Source: Mesorhizobium helmanticense (GTDB lineage: Bacteria > Pseudomonadota > Alphaproteobacteria > Rhizobiales > Rhizobiaceae). Taken from it: a stretch of 64,000 bases of DNA. Positions 42,870 to 51,584 of this stretch are shown here, one piece after another. Within the stretch, counting starts at the first letter, position 1. Each line of letters starts with the position of its first letter. The position numbers were made by a program, and so were the translations under genes. Under the pieces are notes generated by a model that searched no databases, was not told where the DNA came from, and saw nothing but the letters and a program-made list of their open reading frames with translations. The stretch is taken from contig NZ_PZJX01000007.1 of the NCBI RefSeq assembly GCF_003034915.1, positions 186,001-250,000 on the forward strand, given 5' to 3'.

Positions 42870-45422
42870 TCAGGTCGCCAGGGCTTTGCCGCCGCTCACC
42901 GACTTCTCCTCGTCGGCGGTTGCGGCCTGCGGCCGCAACTTGAACAGGATGAGCAGCGGCGCGGCGATGAAGATCGACGAATAGGTGCCGAAGACGACGC
43001 CGAACAGCATCGCCAGCGTGAACGAACGGATCACCTCGCCGCCGAACAGCACCAGCGCCAGAAGCGCCAGGATCGTCGTCACCGAGGTCAGCGTCGTCCT
43101 CGACAGCGTCTCGTTGATGGCGTTATTCAACAGCTGCGGCAGCGGCATCTTCTTGTATTTTCTCAGATCCTCGCGGACACGGTCGTAGACGACGATCGTA
43201 TCGTTCAAGGAATAGCCGATGATGGTCAGGATCGCCGCCAGCGACGACTGGTTGAATTCCAGTCCGGTGACGACGAAGAAGCCGATAGTCATGACCACAT
43301 CGTGCACGGTGGCGATGATGGCGCCGACCGCGAACTGCCACTCGAAGCGGAACCAGACATAGACCAGGATGCCGACCAGCGCGAGCAACATGGCGATAGT
43401 GCCCCACTTGGCGAGTTCGCCGGAAACCGTCGGTCCCACCACTTCGACGCGGCGGAAATCGTAGTTGTCCTGCAACTCGCCCCGCACCTTGTCGACGACG
43501 GTCTGCTCGGCGTTCTCGCCGCCGTCCTGCGTGCCGACACGGATCAAGACATCGTTCGGTTCGCCGAACTGCTGCACTTGGATTTCGCCGATGTTGAGTT
43601 CCGAAAGCCTGCCGCGGATGTCGGCAAGGTCGGCATTGCCATTCTTGGCCCTTACCTCGATCAGCGAACCGCCTTTGAAGTCGATGCCGTAGTTGATGTC
43701 GACGGTCATGAACAGCACGACCGACAGTACCGACAGCACGCTCGACAGCGCGAAGGTCCAGCGGCGGATGCCCATGAACGGGATTTTCGTGCCAGGCGGA
43801 ACGAAGGTCACCGGCGCGCGCGGCAACTCCTTCGGCCGCGCCCTGCGCAGCCAGATCGAGACCAGCAGCCGGGTGAAAGTGAAGGCGGTGAAGACGGTGG
43901 TCAGGATACCGATGGCGAAGGTTACGGCAAAGCCCTTCACCGGCCCTGTGCCGAGCCAGAACAGCACCACCGTAGCGATCAGCGACGTGACGTTGGAATC
44001 GACGATGGTCGCCAGCGCCTTGGCGAAGCCGATATCGATCGCCTGGATGACCGAGCGGCCGGCTCTTCGCTCCTCGCGGATGCGCTCGTAGATGAGAACG
44101 TTGGAATCGACGGCCATGCCGATGGTCAGCACGATACCGGCAATGCCCGGCAAGGTCAGCGTCGCGCCGAGCAGCGACAACAGCCCGATGATCATCGCCA
44201 CATGCACAGCCAGCGCGATATTGGCGAGGAAGCCGAGGAAGCCGTAGGCGACGAACATGAAGGCGACGACGAGAATGGAGCCGATGATACCGGCGACCTT
44301 GCCGGCATGGATGGAGTCCTGGCCAAGGCCCGGACCCACTGTACGCTCCTCGATCACCGTCAGCGTCGCCGGCAGCGCGCCTGCGCGCAGCAGCACGGCG
44401 AGATCGTTGGCGCTCTCAGCGGTGAAATTGCCCGAAATCTGGCCGGTTCCGCCAAGGATCGGCTCGCGGATCTGCGGCGCCGAGATGACCTGGTTGTCAA
44501 GGATGATGGCAAACAGCTTGCCGACATTCTGCGAGGTCGCCTGGCCGAAGCGCGCAGCACCCTTCGAATCGAATCGGAACGAAACCACCGGCTCGTTGTT
44601 CTGCGAATTATATGTCGCCTGGGCGTCGACGAGGTTTTCGCCCGAAACGATGACGCGGTTCTCGATCAGATAGGGAACAGGCGGGTCGTCTTGCGAATAA
44701 AGCACCGACGATCCCGCAGGCGGGCGGCCGTTGAGCGCGTCCTGCACCGGCATCGACTGGTCGACCATCTGGAAGGTCAGCTTAGCGGTCTGGCCAAGGA
44801 TTTCCTTCAGCCGCTGCGGATCCTGCAAACCCGGCACCTGGACCAGGATGCGGTCGTCGCCTTGCCGCTGCACGATCGGCTCGGTCGTGCCGAGTTCGTT
44901 GACGCGCCGGTCGACGACCTCGATCGACTGCGTCAGCGCCGTCGACGTGCGGTATTTGATGCCGGCATCGGTGACGGTAAATTTGAGCAGGCCTGGCTCG
45001 GAATCATCCAGCGTCATCTCCTGGATCGAGCCGCCGGTAAACAGGCCGGCCGCCACCGGCTCCGTCAATGTCTTCAATGCAGTCTTGGCGGCATCGACCT
45101 GAGCCAGATCGGTGATGCGGACCTGCACGGTGCGGCCCGACCCGGCAAGGCCGGTATAACCGACCTTGGCGTCGCGCAGCAGCGTCCTGATCTCGTCGCG
45201 CGTCGTCTCCAGCCGATCCTTGATCAGATCGTTCGGATCCATCCTGAGCAGGATATGCGAGCCGCCCTGCAGATCGAGGCCGAGCGTCATCTGACGCTTC
45301 GGCACCCAATCGGGAAGCTTGGCCAATGTGCTTGCCGAGAACAGATTGGGCGCTGCGAGGATCACTGTGGCGGCCACGGCCAGCCAGATCAGGATCATCT
45401 TGAAGCGCGAAAAATAAAGCAT
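42870..45422 (-). CDS. secDF: protein translocase SecDF fusion
   Basis: 850 residues, SecD and SecF in one chain with about twelve membrane helices. The SecD part has helix 1, the TLGLDLQGG motif (46-54), the P1 periplasmic head, and the membrane block from GLGQDSIHAG onward. The SecF part begins near residue 530 with IRRWTFALSS and contains GIDFKGGSLIEV and a YDRVREDLRKY loop. It uses the proton gradient to help preproteins leave the Sec channel on the periplasmic side. Fusion is common in alphaproteobacteria. A truncated SecD paralogue and yajC lie upstream. Confidence 0.95.
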   Translation of the reverse strand: MLYFSRFKMILIWLAVAATVILAAPNLFSASTLAKLPDWVPKRQMTLGLDLQGGSHILLRMDPNDLIKDRLETTRDEIRTLLRDAKVGYTGLAGSGRTVQVRITDLAQVDAAKTALKTLTEPVAAGLFTGGSIQEMTLDDSEPGLLKFTVTDAGIKYRTSTALTQSIEVVDRRVNELGTTEPIVQRQGDDRILVQVPGLQDPQRLKEILGQTAKLTFQMVDQSMPVQDALNGRPPAGSSVLYSQDDPPVPYLIENRVIVSGENLVDAQATYNSQNNEPVVSFRFDSKGAARFGQATSQNVGKLFAIILDNQVISAPQIREPILGGTGQISGNFTAESANDLAVLLRAGALPATLTVIEERTVGPGLGQDSIHAGKVAGIIGSILVVAFMFVAYGFLGFLANIALAVHVAMIIGLLSLLGATLTLPGIAGIVLTIGMAVDSNVLIYERIREERRAGRSVIQAIDIGFAKALATIVDSNVTSLIATVVLFWLGTGPVKGFAVTFAIGILTTVFTAFTFTRLLVSIWLRRARPKELPRAPVTFVPPGTKIPFMGIRRWTFALSSVLSVLSVVLFMTVDINYGIDFKGGSLIEVRAKNGNADLADIRGRLSELNIGEIQVQQFGEPNDVLIRVGTQDGGENAEQTVVDKVRGELQDNYDFRRVEVVGPTVSGELAKWGTIAMLLALVGILVYVWFRFEWQFAVGAIIATVHDVVMTIGFFVVTGLEFNQSSLAAILTIIGYSLNDTIVVYDRVREDLRKYKKMPLPQLLNNAINETLSRTTLTSVTTILALLALVLFGGEVIRSFTLAMLFGVVFGTYSSIFIAAPLLILFKLRPQAATADEEKSVSGGKALAT

Positions 45423-45474
45423 CGGTTATCGTCCGTTCAGGCGTACAAGCGGCTGCGTTCCGCCTTCAATTCGG

Positions 45475-45573
45475 TTATTTCTTGGCATTCCGGTTCGCCA
45501 CCAGCTCGCCCTTAACCTGCACATCGTCAATTGTCGAGCGCGGTACAGTCAATTTGGCGCCGCCGCCAGGATC
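45475..45573 (-). pseudogene. yajC 3'-end fossil
   Basis: Read on the minus strand this stretch gives GGGAKLTVPRSTIDD, then VQVKGELVANRNAKK and a stop. It matches the C-terminus of the intact YajC at 46766 (GGGTKVTALRSTIAD, VRVKGEPVANQNAKK, stop). It has no start of its own and lies in frame behind the SecD paralogue, separated from it by a stop codon. It marks the right-hand edge of a tandem duplication whose period is about 1.29 kb. Confidence 0.85.
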
Positions 45574-45609
45574 GGTTCCGGCGTCAATTGGCTGATTTCC
45601 GGCCTCATT

Positions 45610-46710
45610 CTAATTCTGCCCGCCGCCAGGCGCTATCGTGCGTTCTTCAACTATTTTCAGTCTTGCCGGTAACGGACCAGAACGCAAAAGCACGGCAAGA
45701 TCTTTGGCGCTCTCATTGGTGAAGTTGCCTGATATCTGGCCGGAGCCGCCAAGGATCGGCTCGCGGATAACGGGCGCCGACAGCACCTGATTGTCGAGGA
45801 TCATCGCAAACGGCTTGCCGACATTCTGCGAGGTCGCTTGAGCAAAACGTGTCGTACCCTTGGAATCGAAATTGAACGATACGACCGGCTCGTTCATGGC
45901 CGAATTGTAGGTCGCCTTGGCATCGACGATGCTGTCACCGGAAACAACTACACGGTCTTCGACTAGGTAGGGAACCGGCGGATCGTCTTGCGAATAGAGC
46001 ACCGAAGAGCCCCGCGGCGGCCGGTTGTCGAGCGCATCCTGCACAGGCCACGACGTATCGACCATTTGAAATGTCAACTTGCCAGTCCGTCCGAGAATGT
46101 CCTTGAACCGGACTGGGGTCCGCAAGCCGGGCACCTGCACCAGTATTTGGTCATCGCCTTGCTGCTGCACGATCGGTTCGGAAGCGCCGCTCTCGCTGAC
46201 CCGAAGTTTGACGACGTCCATCGACCGCACCAGCGCCATCGATGTCCGGAGCTTGACGCCGGCATCCGTTATTGTGAGTTTGAGCAATCCGGGTTCCGGC
46301 TCATCAAGCGCTATCTCCTCGACCGGGTTGGCCCCGGCAACCGGATCGGTGAATATTCTCAGGGCTGTTTTGGCGGCATCGATCTGAGCCGGATCCGAAA
46401 TGCGGACCTTGACCTCGCGACCCGATCCAGCAAGGCCCGTATAGCCGATCCTGGCATCGCGCAGCAGTGAGCGAACGTCATCGCGCACCGTCTCCAGCCG
46501 ATTCTTGATCAGATCATCCTTGTCTACCTCCAGCAGGATCTGCGAACCGCCTTGCCGGTCGAAACTCGCCTGCCGCTTCGGCAGCCAGGCAAGAAGGTCT
46601 TCGAGCGTACCGTCCGGCTTCATAGCGAGCGCGCCAAGCATCACGCCAAAGACCACCATGACGGCAACAGCCAGCCAGATAAGAGTCTTGGTGAGGCGCG
46701 AAAACCACAT
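45610..46710 (-). CDS. truncated SecD paralogue (helix 1 + P1 domain)
   Basis: 366 residues aligning with the first ~375 residues of the neighbouring SecDF: membrane helix 1, the P1 head, and the end of the head at IVEERTIAPGGGQN, where it stops just before the membrane block. The conserved LGLDLQGG segment is damaged (SFDRQGG; residues corresponding to TLGLDL are lost or changed). The frame is open over its full length despite clear divergence from SecDF, so it may still be expressed as an anchored periplasmic domain. It could instead be a young pseudogene. It cannot pump protons alone. Confidence 0.75.
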   Translation of the reverse strand: MWFSRLTKTLIWLAVAVMVVFGVMLGALAMKPDGTLEDLLAWLPKRQASFDRQGGSQILLEVDKDDLIKNRLETVRDDVRSLLRDARIGYTGLAGSGREVKVRISDPAQIDAAKTALRIFTDPVAGANPVEEIALDEPEPGLLKLTITDAGVKLRTSMALVRSMDVVKLRVSESGASEPIVQQQGDDQILVQVPGLRTPVRFKDILGRTGKLTFQMVDTSWPVQDALDNRPPRGSSVLYSQDDPPVPYLVEDRVVVSGDSIVDAKATYNSAMNEPVVSFNFDSKGTTRFAQATSQNVGKPFAMILDNQVLSAPVIREPILGGSGQISGNFTNESAKDLAVLLRSGPLPARLKIVEERTIAPGGGQN

Positions 46711-46765
46711 GGCGTTGTCCGTTGCTGGCGGACCGTGCCGCCCGAAGCCCGGCTATCTCCTGAGC

Positions 46766-47104
46766 TTATTTCTTGGCGTTCTGGTTCGCTACCGGCTCGC
46801 CCTTGACGCGCACATCGGCGATCGTCGAGCGCAGCGCCGTCACCTTGGTGCCACCGCCGAGATCGATCTCGAGCTCATTGTCGTCGATCACCTTGGTCAC
46901 CTTGCCGACGAAGCCGCCACCGGTGACGACCGTGTCGCCGCGGCGAACCGCCGCCAACATCTCGCCCCGCTTCTTCAACTGCGTGCGCTGCGGACGGATG
47001 ATCAGAAAATACATGATCACGAAAATCAGGACAAACGGCAAAATGCTGATGAACATATCGGGAGAGGCGCCGACGCCTTGGGCATATGCCGGTGTAACGA
47101 ACAT
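46766..47104 (-). CDS. yajC: preprotein translocase accessory subunit YajC
   Basis: 112 residues with an N-terminal membrane helix (about 18-38, ILPFVLIFVIMYFLIIRPQ) followed by the family motif RPQRTQLKKRGEML and a small beta domain. YajC binds SecDF. The start ATG follows AGGAGG. It heads the secD'/secDF operon. Its last 33 codons recur as a fossil behind the truncated secD. Confidence 0.93.
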   Translation of the reverse strand: MFVTPAYAQGVGASPDMFISILPFVLIFVIMYFLIIRPQRTQLKKRGEMLAAVRRGDTVVTGGGFVGKVTKVIDDNELEIDLGGGTKVTALRSTIADVRVKGEPVANQNAKK

Positions 47105-47238
47105 CGAGGTCCTCCTGAATGGTGAAAAGCCGCCTCATGGCGGCCCCGCGAAATTTGGCCGGAATATAGTCGGTAAAGTTGCCAATGCAACTGCGCTGCC
47201 AGGCATTTCAGTTGCTTTTCCGGTCTGTTGAGCCGTGC

Positions 47239-47291
47239 TAGAGCGTGATCGCGAAAAACGAAGCCTGGTTTCAGGAAAAGATCATGCTCTA
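47239..47291. repeat. palindromic intergenic element, AGAGCGTGATC type
   Basis: A 53-bp inverted repeat starting TAGAGCGTGATC (47239-47250) and ending GATCATGCTCTA (47280-47291), with one mismatch in the 12-bp arms and a central CCTGGTTTCAGG hairpin. It resembles palindromes frequently seen between genes of Mesorhizobium and relatives. It lies between the divergent yajC and DUF815 genes. Confidence 0.6.
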
Positions 47292-47378
47292 ACAAAAGGT
47301 TGGAACAGGTTCCGAAACCGCCGGAATCGAATGGGTTCCGCGTCATGCCTCCCTGAAAGCGAAACAAAAAGACAAGAA

Positions 47379-48257
47379 ATGACCGACAGCACCCTCGAAG
47401 CCCTGAACCAGAAGCTCGACCGCCTGATCGAGGCGGTCACTCGTCTCGCCCCCCCGCCGGCGCCAAAAACCGACCTCGGCGGGGCCGATTGCTTCGTCTG
47501 GCAAGCCGATCCCGGCTATCTCGAACCGGTGCGCAAGGTCAATCGCGTCGACATCGGCCTGATCCGTGGCGTCGACCGCGTCCGCGACATACTGGTCGAC
47601 AACACCGAGCGCTTCGCCGCCGGCTACGCCGCCAACAATGTGCTGTTGTGGGGCGCGCGCGGCATGGGCAAATCGTCGCTGGTCAAGGCCGTGCACGCAG
47701 CCGTCAACGGATCGGCGAAGCTCGACCTGCCGCTCAAGCTGATCGAAATCCACCGCGAGGACATCGACACGCTGCCGAAGCTGATGGGCTTGCTGAAAGC
47801 AGCACCCTATCGCTTCATCCTGTTTTGCGACGACCTCTCCTTCGATCATGACGACACCTCCTACAAGTCGCTGAAGGCAGCGCTCGAGGGTGGCGTCGAG
47901 GGCCGCCCGGCCAATGTGATCTTCTACGCCACCTCGAACCGGCGTCATCTGCTGCCGCGCGACATGATCGACAATGAGCGCTCGACCGCCATCAACCCGT
48001 CCGAGGCGGTCGAGGAAAAGGTCTCGCTGTCCGATCGTTTCGGCCTCTGGCTCGGCTTCCACAAATGTTCGCAGGATGAATATCTCGACATGATCGACGG
48101 CTATGTCCGCCATCACGAGCTTGCCATCGATCCCGAAACGCTGCGCGCCGAGGCGCTGGAGTGGGCGACAACGCGTGGCAGCCGCTCGGGCCGCGTCGCC
48201 TGGCAGTTCACCCAGGATCTGGCTGGCAGGCTGGGCAAATCCCTCAAGGACAACTGA
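47379..48257 (+). CDS. DUF815 AAA-type ATPase
   Basis: 292 residues from the ATG at 47379; the longer upstream frame crosses the palindromic element and was rejected. It has Walker A GARGMGKSSLVKAV near residue 90, Walker B FILFCDDLSFD and a sensor-like YATSNRRHLLPRDM, all DUF815 hallmarks. Function is unknown; the fold suggests a small ATP-driven remodelling factor. The gene stands alone on the plus strand with a weak ribosome site. Confidence 0.85.
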   Translation: MTDSTLEALNQKLDRLIEAVTRLAPPPAPKTDLGGADCFVWQADPGYLEPVRKVNRVDIGLIRGVDRVRDILVDNTERFAAGYAANNVLLWGARGMGKSSLVKAVHAAVNGSAKLDLPLKLIEIHREDIDTLPKLMGLLKAAPYRFILFCDDLSFDHDDTSYKSLKAALEGGVEGRPANVIFYATSNRRHLLPRDMIDNERSTAINPSEAVEEKVSLSDRFGLWLGFHKCSQDEYLDMIDGYVRHHELAIDPETLRAEALEWATTRGSRSGRVAWQFTQDLAGRLGKSLKDN

Positions 48258-48260
48258 AAA

Positions 48261-48285
48261 AGCCCGCCCCTTGGCAGGGCGGGCT
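48261..48285 (-). terminator. rho-independent terminator between DUF815 and the M23 lipoprotein gene
   Basis: A 9-bp stem AGCCCGCCC / GGGCGGGCT with a 7-nt loop. Read on the minus strand it is followed by TTTTT, so it best terminates the lipoprotein gene. It also lies 4 bp behind the DUF815 stop and may stop that transcript less well. Confidence 0.8.
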
Positions 48286-48369
48286 AAGCCGGCAGGCCGG
48301 ACTGGAGGTCAGGCGGCCTGCAAATCTTTTTTTCTTCTATTCGAGACAGGTCGAAGAATCGGCTCTTCT

Positions 48370-49902
48370 TTATTCAAGATAGGTCGAAGGATCGACCGGC
48401 GCCGAGTTCTTGCGCACTTCGAAGTGAAGCTTCGGCGAGTCGGTCGTGCCGCTCATGCCGGACAGTGCGATTTCCTGACCGCGCTTGACCTTCTGGCCGC
48501 GCTGCACCTCGATCGAACTGGCGTGGCCGTAGACGGTGACCAGCCCGTTCTCGTGGCGCACCAGCACCGTGTTGCCGAATTCCTTGAGGCCGTCGCCGGC
48601 ATAGATGACCACACCGTTCTCGGCCGCCTTGACCGGCGTTCCCTCGGGCACGGCGATATCGACACCGTCCTTGCCGCCGCCGAAGCCGGAGATCACGCGG
48701 CCGCGCACCGGCCAGCGCATCTTGCCGATGCCGGTGGCATTGGGCGCCACCGCGTCGTCGTCCTCGGCCTGCTGGATGACCTTTGCGTCCTTCTTTGGCG
48801 GCGTATAGGAGGCGAGCGTTTCCGACGGCGTGGTCTTCGCCGCAGGCGGGGTGGTGGCCGTCGTCACCGGATCGACCTTCGCCGGCTTGGCGCTGGCGAC
48901 AGTCGCCGTGCCGCCGGCCGGAACCTTCAGCATCTGGCCGATCTTGAGCAGGCCATCCTGCATGCCGTTCGCCTGCTTCAGCGCAACGACGCCGACACCG
49001 GTCTTCCTGGCGATGGCCGACAGCGTATCGCCCTGCTGGACCGTGTAGGTGCCGCCGGCACCGGCCGCCTTGGGCGCGGCCTTTGCGTCTTTCGGCTGGC
49101 CTGCCGCGGCCGACGTATCCACCTGCGCGACTGACTTGCCTTCCTTGAGCTTCGGCTGCTGCGGCAGCACGGCCACCTTCTCCGGCGCGCTTGCCGGCAC
49201 GTCATGCTTGGTGCCGTTCGAGGGCTTTGCGTCGGCGATTTTCGGGGCGGCTTCCTTGCTCGAATAGGCATAGGCCGGAATGACGAGCTTCTGGCCGCTC
49301 CTCAGCCCCTTGGTCTCGCTCAGCCCGTTGACCTTCATGATGGCGTCGGCGGGCACGCCATAGCGCCGCGACAGACCGGAAATGGTTTCGCCATCCCTAA
49401 CGATGATCTCGGTCGCATGCGGCTTGCCGCCCGCCGTCGCCATGCGCGGCGCATCGGGCTCGGCGTCCTTGAACGGCCTTGACGCCGGCGCGACGGTGCC
49501 GGTTGCAGTGCGGTCGACCCGAGGCGCGGCAGGCGCCATGGCCGGCGCAGTAGCGGTACGCACCGGATTTGCGGCAGGCGCCAGCGCCGGAGCCGGCTGC
49601 GCCTGACTGACCGGCGGCAATTGCCGCGTCGTCACCGGCTCGAGGCTGGAGCGGCTGACCGACTGGGTGTAGGTGCCGTCGACCGGAGCTGCAGCGACAG
49701 GGGCATCGCCCGGATAGGGCTGGGCATTGTCTTGCTTGTCGATGATGGCGCGCTGATTGTTGGTCGAGGCGGTGAAGACGTCGTCGACGCCATTGAACCG
49801 CGCCACCTGGGAACTGCACCCTGCGGCGGCACCCGCGACCATGAGGACGGCGCAGCCACGCGCCAGATTGCGTCCGTTTGCCTTCAAAACACTGAATTGC
49901 AT
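48370..49902 (-). CDS. LysM/M23 lipoprotein, NlpD-like amidase activator
   Basis: 510 residues. A lipobox ends at AGAAAGC, giving an acylated Cys and outer-membrane anchoring. Then come a long Pro/Ala-rich linker, LysM 1 (VRDGETISGLSRRYGVPADAI), LysM 2 (VQQGDTLSAIARKTGVGVVAL) and a C-terminal M23/LytM domain. In the LytM domain the first zinc His is replaced (GGGKDGVDIA instead of H-x-G-x-D), while later His residues (VYGHASS, KLHFEV) remain. This suggests a catalytically inactive activator of cell-wall amidases, as with NlpD/EnvC. ATG at 49902 was chosen because it gives a standard signal peptide. Confidence 0.85.
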   Translation of the reverse strand: MQFSVLKANGRNLARGCAVLMVAGAAAGCSSQVARFNGVDDVFTASTNNQRAIIDKQDNAQPYPGDAPVAAAPVDGTYTQSVSRSSLEPVTTRQLPPVSQAQPAPALAPAANPVRTATAPAMAPAAPRVDRTATGTVAPASRPFKDAEPDAPRMATAGGKPHATEIIVRDGETISGLSRRYGVPADAIMKVNGLSETKGLRSGQKLVIPAYAYSSKEAAPKIADAKPSNGTKHDVPASAPEKVAVLPQQPKLKEGKSVAQVDTSAAAGQPKDAKAAPKAAGAGGTYTVQQGDTLSAIARKTGVGVVALKQANGMQDGLLKIGQMLKVPAGGTATVASAKPAKVDPVTTATTPPAAKTTPSETLASYTPPKKDAKVIQQAEDDDAVAPNATGIGKMRWPVRGRVISGFGGGKDGVDIAVPEGTPVKAAENGVVIYAGDGLKEFGNTVLVRHENGLVTVYGHASSIEVQRGQKVKRGQEIALSGMSGTTDSPKLHFEVRKNSAPVDPSTYLE

Positions 49903-50025
49903 CGCACTAACCCGCACACAGACCCGGTACAAACTGAGCGTGATTAAAGCGCGTTAATGTTACTGGTCGGTTAACCCATTAGAATCCGACGCAAATTTTC
50001 TTAAAATATTTGATGATCGAGCGCT

Positions 50026-50167
50026 GGGTGTGCTGAGATTCAGGTCAGGACAAGCCGAAAATGGTGGATTCCGAGAACCGGAGCGGAGCGTACTTAAAGT
50101 ACGTGAGCACCGGAAGCGCAGGAAGCCGACATTTGCAGGCCGGCCTCACCTGAATATCAATACACCC
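50026..50167. repeat. 142-bp MITE-like foldback element
   Basis: 24-bp terminal inverted repeats at 50026-50049 and 50144-50167 match at 20 of 24 positions (GGGTGT-N2-TGA-N-ATTCAGGT-N-AGG). The centre is a perfect CGTACTT-A-AAGTACG palindrome at 50089-50103 flanked by imperfect CCGG-AGC arms, so the whole element folds into one long hairpin. It has no coding capacity. The right end coincides with the first base of the pcm stop codon. It may double as the pcm terminator. Confidence 0.75.
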
Positions 50168-50829
50168 TAGATGACCGCCGCGACGCTGCGCATTATCGGC
50201 TGCAGGCGTACGATGCCGATATCCTCGCGTTCGAAACGGCTGCCGACCTTAGTCAGCTTGGCCACCACCTGCTCGCCCTCCTCCGGGCCGATCGGCGCAA
50301 TGACGATGCCGCCGCTCGACAGCTGGTCGAGCAGGAAACGCGGCAGGCTGTCGAAAGCCGCCCATGCAACGATGCGGTCGAACGGTCCTTCATTGGCCAG
50401 CCCGTTGGAGCCATCCGCCTGGCGGGCGATGGCGTTGCCGATGCCGAGCGCCTCGAAGCGCTGCTTGGCCTGCTCGGTCAGCGTCTTGTAGCGGTCGATG
50501 GTGACGACCCGTCCGGCAAGCCTCGACATCACCGCCGCGGTATAGCCCGAGCCGGTGCCGATCTCGAGCACGCGGTTGCCCCGTTCGATGGCAAGTGCCG
50601 CGATCACCGCCGCCTGCAGGTCGGCGCCCTCGATCGCCTCGCCGCATTCGATCGGCAGCATGCGGTCCGACCAGGCGATCGGATGGAAGTGAGCAGCGAG
50701 AAAACCACGCCGCGGCGTCGCCTCGAAGGCGGCGATCAGCGCCTTCGGCACTGTGCCCCTGCCACGCAAGCGAAGCAGGAAAGCGGCAAAGCCTTCGCGG
50801 TCGTCGACCGGACCGTGGTTCAGGTTCAT
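50167..50829 (-). CDS. pcm: protein-L-isoaspartate O-methyltransferase
   Basis: 220 residues from the ATG at 50829, in an ATGA overlap with surE. It has the SAM-binding motif [15 protein letters not shown] near residue 80, [11 protein letters not shown] before it, and [15 protein letters not shown] as the later motif of this class I methyltransferase. It repairs isoaspartyl residues in damaged proteins. The surE-pcm pairing is conserved widely in proteobacteria. Confidence 0.92.
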   Translation of the reverse strand: MNLNHGPVDDREGFAAFLLRLRGRGTVPKALIAAFEATPRRGFLAAHFHPIAWSDRMLPIECGEAIEGADLQAAVIAALAIERGNRVLEIGTGSGYTAAVMSRLAGRVVTIDRYKTLTEQAKQRFEALGIGNAIARQADGSNGLANEGPFDRIVAWAAFDSLPRFLLDQLSSGGIVIAPIGPEEGEQVVAKLTKVGSRFEREDIGIVRLQPIMRSVAAVI

Positions 50830-51584
50830 GCGAGCGCCTTGGTCAGTTGATCGCGGATTTCGTGAGCGGTGAGATCGAGCTGCAGCGGCGTCACCGACAC
50901 CAGACGGTTGCGCAGCGCGTAGAGGTCCGTGCCCTTCTTGCCCTCGACCGGCTCGCGGCCGAAGCGCAGCCAATAATAGGGAAGTCCGCGCCCGTCGCGG
51001 CGCTCATCGACCCACAGGCTGTGGACGAGCTTGCCTTGCGAGGTCACCACCGTGCCGGCGACTTCTTCGGGGCGGCAGTTCGGAAAATTGACGTTGAGCA
51101 GCACGCCGTCGGGCAACGGCGTCGCGACAAGCTTCTTGAGCAAAGCCGGCGCCAGCGCCTCGGTGGTCTCATAGGGAACGACGCGGTCCTCGCCGACATA
51201 GCTGTAACCTTGGCTGAGCGCGATCGAACGCACGCCGAGCAGCGCCCCTTCCATGGCGCCGGCGACCGTGCCCGAATAGGTGACGTCGTCGGCGATGTTG
51301 GCGCCGGAATTGATCCCCGACAGGATCAGGTCGGGTGGTGCGGGCAGGATCTTCTTCACACCCATGATGACGCAGTCGGTCGGCGTGCCGCGCACGGCGT
51401 AATGCTTCTCGCCGATCTTGCGCAGGCGCAGCGGCTCCGAGATCGATAGCGAATGCGCGTAGCCCGACTGATCCTGTTCCGGCGCCACCACCCAGACATC
51501 GTCCGACAAGGTGCGGGCGACGCGCTCAAGCGACGCCAGGCCCTCGGCGTGGATGCCGTCATCGTTGGTCAGGAGAATGCGCAT
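50826..51584 (-). CDS. surE: 5'/3'-nucleotidase SurE
   Basis: 252 residues. The metal site of the SurE family is visible: the N-terminal [13 protein letters not shown] (Asp-Asp), a Ser/Asn in [12 protein letters not shown], and [23 protein letters not shown] segment with the conserved Asn. It dephosphorylates nucleoside monophosphates and possibly polyphosphate during stress survival. Its start overlaps the serS stop by 1 bp and its end overlaps the pcm start by 4 bp. Confidence 0.94.
   Translation of the reverse strand: MRILLTNDDGIHAEGLASLERVARTLSDDVWVVAPEQDQSGYAHSLSISEPLRLRKIGEKHYAVRGTPTDCVIMGVKKILPAPPDLILSGINSGANIADDVTYSGTVAGAMEGALLGVRSIALSQGYSYVGEDRVVPYETTEALAPALLKKLVATPLPDGVLLNVNFPNCRPEEVAGTVVTSQGKLVHSLWVDERRDGRGLPYYWLRFGREPVEGKKGTDLYALRNRLVSVTPLQLDLTAHEIRDQLTKALA

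Noticed and set aside
42441..45515. 1024-codon plus-strand frame
   Set aside because: Antisense shadow of secDF caused by GC-rich codon bias; Arg/Asp/Gln/His-rich translation without domains.
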